51,144 bases of DNA, from assembly GCA_002314775.1 (NCBI GenBank), contig DCHE01000027.1, positions 71,343 to 122,486 of the forward strand, in the 5' to 3' direction. Below the pieces are notes generated by a model. That model was not told the origin of the DNA and did no database searches. It saw only the letters and a program-made list of their open reading frames with translations. Below are positions 10,801 through 15,875 of the stretch, one piece after another. The translations under genes were made by a program, and so were the position numbers. The DNA comes from Lachnospiraceae bacterium UBA1760 (GTDB lineage: Bacteria; Bacillota; Clostridia; Lachnospirales; Lachnospiraceae). The number at the start of each line of letters is the position of its first letter. Position 1 is the stretch's first letter.

Positions 10801-12160
10801 TCTTAGTCTTGTCAATTCTTTGCTCAACAAACTTAACCTGGGCAAAGTCTTCTCTTAGCATATCCTTCTTTAAAATATCATAAAGCTCCTGAGTCGCCCT
10901 TTCTCTTACTGCCTCACTCTCTAATACAGAAAATCCTTCTAGCTTACTGAGTTCAAACACAGTGATTTCTACAGCCTTTTTATTGCCAGCTAATCTGTCC
11001 TCGTAATCTCTTAGAAGCTTACTGAACTGTTCATCCGAAGTATCAACAATCTGATTACCCAAAAGAACAATCAAATCCTCCGCATATTCTGCCAGATTCC
11101 ATGACTCAGTAACCTCTATGGATGAGTCCTTGCTGCCTGTCCTTATGGTGTGCTTCCTAATCTCAATCAGTTCTTTTTTATCCTTAAGCTCCTGAAGCTC
11201 GCTAAGCTCCTTCGATGCCAAGGAATCGTCGATTTTCTTATTTAACTTCTCACGGTAATCGTCTGACAAAAGCATGGATGTGCTGATAAGCTCTAGCTGG
11301 TAAGTAAGAGCATGAATGTCACTTACGCTCAGGTTTTGGAGAAAATCCTCCGCTGTCTGATTAATCAGAGCAGATAACCTGTTTACCATGGCTGACAAAA
11401 TCAGCGTTGCAGCACCTTCATTGATATATGCTGCACCCTTAGAGAGCTGTTCCTCACATATTCCACCCTTTAATGCAGGATTAATCTCATATTTTCTCAA
11501 AAGCAAAAAGTAATCCTCCCCCATCTTATCCTTGTCTGCTGTGAGATAATTATTGATGTCAGTTGCAAGCTCATTCATCTTTTTATGAACCGGATCCTGT
11601 GACCCTTCTGTTTTATTTATTATTTCCTGGAAACAGATTCCATTTAACTGAACTGCATCTAATGCAAGCTCATGGTAATTTGACACTGTTTCCTCATTTT
11701 TTTCCTTTAAACGTCTTAAATCTGCCTTTGTTTTTTCGCGACAGTTTATGTATTCTGCAGTAAACTCGTACTGCTTCATTCTTGCCTCATCGAGATTTCC
11801 TACCAGCCCTTGCAGATGTGCTGTCTGCGCTCTTAGCTTCATAATCCTCTCACGGATTCCATCCGCCCATGCAGTACGCTCGGATTTTTTCTTTCCAGCC
11901 TTTTTGTAGCCACCTGCTAATTCCTGCTCCAGCTTCGCTATCTCTCCTTCAGTATCAGGAAGCATCATAAGTCTTCGCTTATAAATACCCTCTGTGAGCT
12001 CAATCTGATTTAATTCCTCTTCCCCCGTTTTCTGATTTGCCCTTGCCTTAGCTTGGTACTGATTTTCCAAAGCAGCATTTCTAGCCTGCTCAGCCAAGCC
12101 TTCTAGAAGAGTTTCCTTGGTTTTTATTTCCTGGTTTATTCTCTCTTCTGCTTCATTCAT
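4820..12160 (-). CDS. Giant helical protein of unknown function (about 2,446 residues)
   Basis: I do not recognise any domain in this very large protein. It has no signal peptide, membrane segment, sorting signal, P-loop or obvious catalytic motif, so it should be cytosolic. Nearly the whole length reads as charged amphipathic helices. Residues about 1-165 look like coiled coil, with many Lys/Glu/Gln heptads, and a basic patch (RTKRRTARLERAKYLKDY) lies about one third in. Later parts are helical blocks mixing aromatic and acidic residues. The frame opens at 12181, but the ATG at 12160 has GGGAG 5 nt upstream while the first ATG abuts the preceding AAGGAG, so I prefer 12160. A GNAT acetyltransferase gene lies just upstream with no terminator between, suggesting an operon. 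Codon use matches the neighbours, which argues against recent transfer. A scaffold or filament role is a guess from composition only. Confidence 0.85.
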   Translation of the reverse strand: MNEAEERINQEIKTKETLLEGLAEQARNAALENQYQAKARANQKTGEEELNQIELTEGIYKRRLMMLPDTEGEIAKLEQELAGGYKKAGKKKSERTAWADGIRERIMKLRAQTAHLQGLVGNLDEARMKQYEFTAEYINCREKTKADLRRLKEKNEETVSNYHELALDAVQLNGICFQEIINKTEGSQDPVHKKMNELATDINNYLTADKDKMGEDYFLLLRKYEINPALKGGICEEQLSKGAAYINEGAATLILSAMVNRLSALINQTAEDFLQNLSVSDIHALTYQLELISTSMLLSDDYREKLNKKIDDSLASKELSELQELKDKKELIEIRKHTIRTGSKDSSIEVTESWNLAEYAEDLIVLLGNQIVDTSDEQFSKLLRDYEDRLAGNKKAVEITVFELSKLEGFSVLESEAVRERATQELYDILKKDMLREDFAQVKFVEQRIDKTKMLERFIEPGFVERVKEILGKEDSVTGIIEADLKKIAIMFNGNVLPIDYAKENKQIIEALVGKTEAEKEVLIREYRENFEENYQRTNEWILRNATDIQQGFHDLFMKNYGHMLYTSSFQMIETMLSRLEGNLNVMDQNLDSQHFRMSKDTAKAFASSQNASNTSTHERLSGELLAGAVIFGGCFDECKNEFMKAFYGLAEKGAFEKYGVKAGSKRADIEALTPSKLRVLVDGVAETIALNLSEWMKEQNADHLEDMMSLDKEEYFDSVRKKKMTADKIKAYYDNELYMELLGERYQKRTVYSFKYEKISTAKGRHETRTKRRTARLERAKYLKDYILHSSDRDTLLKYVFTIRYGKNDKSADKILAPVIEKLNNEMKDEEGFVPYTEAELKELNYEFVLCEQEEFLATERAQAFQSLEHKEYKKNVADDVKRIATREESFWNNIIMEFRNMKTIPPVVFRYYENILHHISRDTDEEWNIVLNTVFVLLRQDEAMKQFLPEQNGEALKDKALDTSHAKEMLATRDTRIKRMRSEMGPVIDEILPYLISNQNYNLILTAGEQGDFEEFFSKVESTVIPAMDELKRNYSSIPEYYYQVLNACQKDIFSLEEGRTAKDWRQVYRTVFSDLATNGVTGDAIERLNLIIKPKSEKDKYALLSRYSDLVISATDFSVFADKTKFDEVMNKYVAIITQNEEKYQKFIEEREKEVTYAAIRSEGRRNAIKTTCFLGVKEHFLAGEITDDMMFEAWDYAMTNEDTTVAKIKEAEQIVEERRKKLGNVVAHKINGKEKAKKSEEEAVRKRELQSKGVPPIIYGVLYKKASKVADTKEPGMQLPVEEVDEDLYKDAGIIDTLYGNESEEKRGLLKQLYISSEAYQKQIGKMSVFFDADLTTKPDLFKRALDATESVARVFIDELLKGKKVSEEGKQKIITRLLGLAIPDLAMNADKMNGEQISKLVASAFVEFQGKMGLEGKLKQVEVKIRKYPILSERFERTMVALSYNFYGDSLSDYEKKVNAELRYLENSLKAAEALSKIAGDNQGLLVGLMDYFAEQIYGESEVNVEAISHTAEELTSDEWIKDYLIDSSNVFGAGGNKSMQNSERKISGSMNRETFSKRIWENATEKQRKVIRDYTVDDLKLFALLVANPGLLSENMSRAGMDLVYGEEKTQSELNELQRIVARYRENRTVDAEPDYEKALLKLTGTALLQECEINEEIFKCANGFIDLCNDMRIEEQVKMTKNGGCDPMTSVIKMHGKDFQVETPESTEDLVVKLMHYARIDASPKLVERLENVREKSYLQLLLVMVLQNRSMVDYTSEVSRYKRAKGAKTPFIDEEDRDTLMAMMGNGIKENISVNSELLSTAMAQAFSYKWKEGAIEFMPSEARKTKLDIDMLERALDFVDELVELEKRKEVVKTAATPMMIKKSGNQAAIDALNYAEEQGYVDKTERFASTIAEEGEAATRPEELAEYMETFIREQAKKDGKQGLLAGYLSLSEKDKKLFFAAIARRDFLDISKEDIWWNRFGLKDRDFVNAVGRNELIDQYLEDKVDTVDAKQVFYGLLSTQIKDSFDFSESVYFRLEEKAQYMDSARDTAIDWKLFQRALQLIQRTKNEKQIRDGQSMINKYFTKIQETGTMEQDTSLLRRNIHNSGTRFTRFLGTRVVDEIKDFVPDYLQLGVRMLFTTKFSNKVNDLKPFEEEDDSEFSWSLESLFENGTDLVEKGTGYLSEDLILKRVTKAIGKAGWGKEKTDDFLETVGNVSDWNSYIKNGKVILENGINIIQLNYTKYLASTTDEEDKERIEEEKSKLSPEVAEFLQQSLDQNSKSVAMSSSMAISRKMDEIFNASAELLSGPAEEKISEAFGGIIVKEAVHTINFIRSYCKDLLNIYKFFNIEECLENYRQVLAENGITEVPWDSLLKTKISAFCEISGYENLTELSEIIGMNMAQATLFSASDHFRGTIREKLVSKRVMKVLGLEDSIGDLSVDSAQSLYDAIMGSER

Positions 12161-12217
12161 ATTATCTCCCAATATACTCATCTCCTTCCACTATTCACGT
12201 CACAATTTATACTGCTT

Positions 12218-13081
12218 TCATTTCAATACATCTAGAATACGGCTGTCAAATGTTGCCTCATGGAACCAGACAATCTCCTCAGGGGGTATATCAAATACAT
12301 GCTGCACAAAGCTTCCTCTGTCCTTACCCTGCGTCTGAAAGGTTAGTACAGTGTCGGCAGACAGATTTTTATTCTTAACCTCTGCTCTTACATTTTTCGC
12401 AAACCTGCCAATCATCCCTGTCATGATAACTGGTGTGTTCGCTCCCTTACAATGCACAAAGCTTATCTCATAATGCTTTTCATTTTTTCTTTTAACCATG
12501 AAAATGCCTTTAATCTTCTTCTTGGAATCTATGCATACCACGCTCTGCTCCTTATAGTAATCCACAAGGAACCACTTCATGATTTCGCTGTTTCTTATCA
12601 TATTCGCAGGAACCTCACCAAGTGTTACGAATTCATAGTTTGGATTCGGCTTTGAATCAAGTGCCTTCTTAAATAGCGGTACCTTCACCATCTGCCCATA
12701 TGTAGTCCTGTAATTCTCCGATTTAACCGCAGATATTATGTAGTCATTTTCATACAGAATTTTGTCCATGTAGCCACCGTACAGATTGCTTTCATATACG
12801 GAGACTACTCTCGTAATATCTAAATCAATAAGGTCCTCCATCATTGCCTTTACCAGGGCTTTTCCTATCCCCCTGTTTCGATAATCAGGACTTACATATA
12901 ACCACTTAAGCTGTGCCATTCCCTCATCAATGCCGACTATTATAATGCCACAGGCCACGCCATCACAGATAGCTCCAAGTCTATGCACCACAGGCTGCAA
13001 AAGCTTCTCCTTTTTACTCTCTTTAGGTATCATCCCCTGAAAGAATCTGATATTCTCTTTTCCAATAAGTGTTATCTGCAT
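12218..13081 (-). CDS. GNAT-family N-acetyltransferase with a second C-terminal domain
   Basis: A 287-residue protein. Residues about 1-140 form a GNAT fold: YVSPDYRNRGIGKALV supplies the R-x-x-G-x-G/A pyrophosphate-binding loop for acetyl-CoA, followed by the V-x-x-Y-x-S-N strand-helix region. Residues about 145-287 look like a second, degenerate GNAT-like half without the acetyl-CoA loop. Typical single GNATs are 150-180 residues, so this is a two-domain form. The acceptor substrate cannot be read from the sequence. The start has GGAGG 9 nt upstream. It precedes the giant helical gene on the same strand by about 57 nt, so modification of that protein is conceivable but unproven. Confidence 0.8.
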   Translation of the reverse strand: MQITLIGKENIRFFQGMIPKESKKEKLLQPVVHRLGAICDGVACGIIIVGIDEGMAQLKWLYVSPDYRNRGIGKALVKAMMEDLIDLDITRVVSVYESNLYGGYMDKILYENDYIISAVKSENYRTTYGQMVKVPLFKKALDSKPNPNYEFVTLGEVPANMIRNSEIMKWFLVDYYKEQSVVCIDSKKKIKGIFMVKRKNEKHYEISFVHCKGANTPVIMTGMIGRFAKNVRAEVKNKNLSADTVLTFQTQGKDRGSFVQHVFDIPPEEIVWFHEATFDSRILDVLK

Positions 13082-13125
13082 CGAGCAATACCTCCTTATT
13101 AAATCACCTGACTTAATTCTACCAA

Positions 13126-13160
13126 AAAATCGCCGTAAACTCTATGTCTACGGCGATTTT
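13126..13160. terminator. Terminator of the PH-domain gene
   Basis: A 12-bp inverted repeat, AAAATCGCCGTA (13126-13137) with TACGGCGATTTT (13149-13160). On the minus strand the second arm runs into six T, ending the 13192-13602 gene. The plus-strand side also has a T-run. Confidence 0.85.
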
Positions 13161-13191
13161 CTTATAGGAAATTTTTCTGTTTTATTGAATT

Positions 13192-13602
13192 TTAGCAATC
13201 AAAATCCGAATTATGCATCATGCCATCGTCCATCGGTCCTCCCATAGGGCCTCCGTCCATCATCTCACCAACACGGATATTCTTCTTCTCCTTCATCTCC
13301 TCGACTACCTTGTGAAGAATCTCCTTAACCTCTCTTGGCTTTTTGATGTTCTTTAAGTCAAGAACTGGGAGTGTCTTGTCAGATGATACTACAGTTACGC
13401 ATCCAACACCAACCATCTTCTGTCCAAGTGTTATCTTAAGAGAGATGTCTCTGATTCTGTAGAGGAGAATCTCATCAATCTTTGTTGTGAAAAATCCCGA
13501 CTCTACGAATAATCTGTCATCATATATATAATACTTTGTAAAGCTAAGTGGTAATCCTAAATGTCTTTTTCTATCATACCAGATACAATCTTCCTTCTTC
13601 AT
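13192..13602 (-). CDS. Bacterial PH-domain (DUF304/YdbT-like) protein with Met/Gly-rich tail
   Basis: A 136-residue protein. Residues about 10-95 fit the bacterial pleckstrin-homology-like fold of the DUF304/bPH_2 family: KYYIYDDRLFVESGFFTTK, then a DEILLYRIRDISLK strand, then the VGCVTVVSSD and LPVLDLKNIKKPREV segments. That family is usually membrane-associated, but here there are no TM helices. A short helix is followed by an unusual tail (about 111-136) rich in Met, Gly and Asp (GGPMGGPMDDGMMHN) that ends in Cys. The start has GGAGG 7 nt upstream, a good promoter lies upstream and a terminator follows, so it is probably monocistronic. Ligand and role unknown. Confidence 0.7.
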   Translation of the reverse strand: MKKEDCIWYDRKRHLGLPLSFTKYYIYDDRLFVESGFFTTKIDEILLYRIRDISLKITLGQKMVGVGCVTVVSSDKTLPVLDLKNIKKPREVKEILHKVVEEMKEKKNIRVGEMMDGGPMGGPMDDGMMHNSDFDC

Positions 13603-13692
13603 TTCTTTTCCTCCTAGAATTATATGTAAGTCACAGTCATCTTCCCTGACTTTACTAATATTTTAATCAATTAGCAGAATGTCACTTATCAC

Positions 13693-13721
13693 AGTATAAC
13701 ACTAATTAATCTATTTCTCAA
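13693..13721 (-). promoter_or_regulatory. Promoter of the PH-domain gene
   Basis: On the minus strand: TTGAGA (13721-13716), a 17-bp spacer, TATACT (13698-13693). It lies about 90 nt before the start of the 13192-13602 gene and downstream of the thioesterase stop. Confidence 0.65.
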
Positions 13722-13770
13722 TATTCTTTACTCAGAATACATAATAATGATGATATCACTTAGGATTTCC

Positions 13771-14493
13771 TTACACTGCATTTGTCTCTGTATCTATAAA
13801 CTCACAGGCAAATCTCATAAATCCTGTCTGGTCCCAAAGTCCGACAAATACCCTGTTTTTCTCCTCATTAATCTTCGGAGTCAGGGCATCACCCAGTCTC
13901 GACTGGCCCTTATAAACTGCATTTATCTTAGCTGGTTTAAAGCCCTCAGGAAGATAGTTCATAGCAATTGCTATATACTGCCCATTATTTACATGGTTGT
14001 TGGTATCAATGTTTGCTCTTGTTACTGTGAACTCTTCTCTTTCTGACAAATCCTTTGGTACTTCCACTCTCGTTTTCTTTATCTCGATATCAAGAGGCTC
14101 CTTATAGCCGTAGGCTTCATACTCCTTCTCGGGAATAGTTGCCGGCTTCTCAGTCTGAGTATCAATATATGCCCACTCCGAATAAGCGTAGGCAAGTAAC
14201 TCACCATCTCTATACCTTAGCTCAAAGCATCTCTGACCAATAAAATGTCTGAAGCCGCAGGCCCAGGTTATTGCGTCAATCTCTTCTCCCAGATTTGGGC
14301 GACGAAGCACTGTTATCTGCCAGCCGGTAAGCATCCAGACTGTATGATTCGTAAGCAGCCAGTCCAGTCCAACTCCCTTTTCTTCAGACTCAAAGTTACT
14401 TACATCCTGAAAATAGTCAATGAGAGCTGGAACACTTAGCAGCCTGTCCTTATCTAGTTCACTGTATCTAATCTTGCTTGAAAATGTCTGCAT
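13771..14493 (-). CDS. Acyl-ACP thioesterase (FatA/FatB-like)
   Basis: A 240-residue enzyme that hydrolyses the thioester of acyl-ACP to release free fatty acid, ending chain elongation in the cytosol. It has the double hot-dog layout of PF01643. The first hot-dog (about 1-125) has YSELDKDRLLSVPALIDYFQDVS and a WMLTGWQITVLRRP segment. The second (about 150-240) has the D-x-N-x-H-V-N-N catalytic motif, here Asp163, Asn165 and His167, matching the papain-like or Asp-based site described for plant FatB. It starts 16 nt after the acyl carrier protein gene, so the two form an operon and may act as partners. Chain-length preference cannot be told from sequence alone. Confidence 0.9.
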   Translation of the reverse strand: MQTFSSKIRYSELDKDRLLSVPALIDYFQDVSNFESEEKGVGLDWLLTNHTVWMLTGWQITVLRRPNLGEEIDAITWACGFRHFIGQRCFELRYRDGELLAYAYSEWAYIDTQTEKPATIPEKEYEAYGYKEPLDIEIKKTRVEVPKDLSEREEFTVTRANIDTNNHVNNGQYIAIAMNYLPEGFKPAKINAVYKGQSRLGDALTPKINEEKNRVFVGLWDQTGFMRFACEFIDTETNAV

Positions 14494-14509
14494 ATTCCGT
14501 CCAGTCTGA

Positions 14510-14746
14510 TTACTCTTCTACATCAAGTTCCTTGAGAATTCTAATCAGATCCTCCACTGTCTCAATCTCACTTAGTCTGTCCTCTGATATCTCTATATCA
14601 AACTCCTGCTCAAAGGCCTCTGAAAGCTCATAAAGATTTAATGAGTCTGCTCCGAAATCATCCTTAAAGCTTGCCTCACTTGTCACGTCATCAGCTGGAA
14701 TTCCAAGCTGCTCTGAGATTATGTTAACTACCTTATCATATACCAT
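14510..14746 (-). CDS. acpP: Acyl carrier protein
   Basis: A 78-residue acidic carrier protein. The DDFGADSLNLYEL motif places the 4'-phosphopantetheine attachment Ser at residue 35, and the four-helix ACP pattern is intact. AAGGAG lies 6 nt before the ATG. The close link to the acyl-ACP thioesterase suggests this copy delivers acyl chains to it. No other fatty-acid synthesis gene (fabD, fabF, fabG) is adjacent, so it may be a second, dedicated ACP rather than the housekeeping one. That cannot be settled from this window. Confidence 0.95.
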   Translation of the reverse strand: MVYDKVVNIISEQLGIPADDVTSEASFKDDFGADSLNLYELSEAFEQEFDIEISEDRLSEIETVEDLIRILKELDVEE

Positions 14747-14810
14747 GGTTTACTCCTTAACATTGATTATTCTGATAATTTCCGTTTGATTTGCTTTAAT
14801 TAGTATTTTA

Positions 14811-14865
14811 ACTATATTTGCAACTAAAAATACAATACAACGTATATTTTTCTATGTCAACATAG
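14811..14865 (-). promoter_or_regulatory. Probable promoter of acpP-thioesterase with upstream palindrome
   Basis: Minus strand: TTGTAT (14840-14835), an 18-bp spacer, TATAGT (14816-14811), about 65 nt before the acpP start. Just upstream lies a 14-bp near-perfect palindrome, CTATGTCAACATAG (14852-14865), which could bind a regulator. No regulator is identified. Confidence 0.45.
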
Positions 14866-14870
14866 TAAAT

Positions 14871-14895
14871 ATCCGGGGCATTAACTGTCCCGGAC
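14871..14895 (-). terminator. Possible terminator of the Tad/adhesin operon
   Basis: An inverted repeat, TCCGGG (14872-14877) with CCCGGA (14889-14894), extended by CA/TG near the loop. It follows the last gene of the operon, but the T-run on the minus strand is short (ATATTTACT), so termination may be weak. Confidence 0.35.
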
Positions 14896-14904
14896 ATTTG
14901 GTTA

Positions 14905-14946
14905 TCTGATATTTACGAATACATAGCAGGTTCTGTCAATTACTAA
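14905..14946 (-). pseudogene. Relic of the C-terminal end of an LRR-type surface protein
   Basis: Just past the stop of the stalk-protein gene and in another frame, the minus strand reads ...VIDRTCYVFVNIR-stop. This resembles the IIDEICYGFVNT-stop ending shared by the two LRR proteins at 38.3 and 43.0 kb. At the nucleotide level about 26 of 33 positions match the end of the 38333-42934 gene, including an 11-base exact run (TATTTACGAAT). It looks like the last few codons of a lost family member. The short length leaves chance similarity possible. Confidence 0.4.
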
Positions 14947-14963
14947 TTTAGCGTTTGATTTAC

Positions 14964-15875
14964 TTAGCCTTTTATTTCAACCTCCTCAGTCTCATACGAA
15001 CCAGCCATATCCTTTTTCCCACAGGAACAGCTCTGGTAATTTAAATATCTTTTTGTTACTATAGTTCTTCCCGTTGGCTTATCATAATATACCCAGTGAC
15101 CTCCCTCACATTCAGAGTCGTTGTGTTCCTCTCTGTCTACCCTGCAAACAGCACAACGCCTTCTTGTTTCGGTCTCTTTTTTCGTGCTTCCACCTATGTA
15201 CTCCCTCGTCCAGATATATGTATGCTCATGCTCCTTTTTCTCGGTTGTGGTTTGGTTTTCTGCCTGGCTTTTTGCCTCGGTGGTTGCTTCTGTAGTTACT
15301 TTGGTTGCAACTTCCGTGGTAGCATTGGTGGTTGCTTCCGTAGTTACCTTGGTAGTAGCTACTTCTGTAGTCACCTTGGTAGTAGCTGCTTCTGTAGTCA
15401 CCTTGGTTGTAGCCTCCGTTGTGGCTTTGGTGGCTAATTCCGTAGTCACTTTGGATGCTGTCTCCGTGGTGGCTGCTTCCGTAGTTGCTTTGGTAGCCGC
15501 TTCAATGGTGGCTTTCGTAGCTGCTTCTGCATATGTCTTAGTTGTCACTTCGGCAATTGCCTGAGTTGATACTACCGTCGATTCTTCGACGGTTATCTCT
15601 GCTGGTTCTTCTGTGACTATTTTTTTATCGTCCTTCACAGATATCTCGCTCCTTGATTCGCCCTCATTTTTTCTAATCAGTTCAAAATACTCCATGAAAC
15701 TCATCCCATCACTTATAACCTTCTTCGAGTAAGCTTCAGGAACCTCCTGTCTGATGAGGGCTGTATCGCCATCTTCCTTAGTATCATAAAATCTAATGAT
15801 TGCAAATGCTGAAACCAGGGAAAATGCTGCCACGGCCACGCCTAGTATTAGCCTCTTACCTTTACCTGGCCCCAT
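14964..15875 (-). CDS. Membrane-anchored Thr/Ala-rich stalk protein with Cys-rich C-terminal head
   Basis: A 303-residue extracytoplasmic protein with no family I recognise. Residues about 8-28 (RLILGVAVAAFSLVSAFAII) form one N-terminal membrane anchor or uncleaved signal. About 30-95 is mixed polar. About 100-215 is a low-complexity Thr/Ala/Glu/Lys stalk (ATKATTEAAT-type repeats) probably spanning the wall. About 218-303 is a compact head with six Cys (C-x-x-C, then C, then C-S-C) and His residues (HEHTY), suggesting metal binding or disulfides. There is no sorting signal. Its start overlaps the stop of the adhesin gene by 14 nt, so it is translationally coupled as the last gene of the Tad operon. 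The C-terminal Cys pattern resembles a zinc ribbon only loosely. Confidence 0.75.
   Translation of the reverse strand: MGPGKGKRLILGVAVAAFSLVSAFAIIRFYDTKEDGDTALIRQEVPEAYSKKVISDGMSFMEYFELIRKNEGESRSEISVKDDKKIVTEEPAEITVEESTVVSTQAIAEVTTKTYAEAATKATIEAATKATTEAATTETASKVTTELATKATTEATTKVTTEAATTKVTTEVATTKVTTEATTNATTEVATKVTTEATTEAKSQAENQTTTEKKEHEHTYIWTREYIGGSTKKETETRRRCAVCRVDREEHNDSECEGGHWVYYDKPTGRTIVTKRYLNYQSCSCGKKDMAGSYETEEVEIKG
15250..15560 (-). repeat. Degenerate coding minisatellite of the stalk protein
   Basis: Imperfect short repeats encode ATTEAATK-type units (Thr, Ala, Glu, Lys). The opposite strand shows long Val/Ser/Cys-rich reading frames that are artefacts of this repeat. Such tracts often vary in length between strains. 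Confidence 0.6.
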
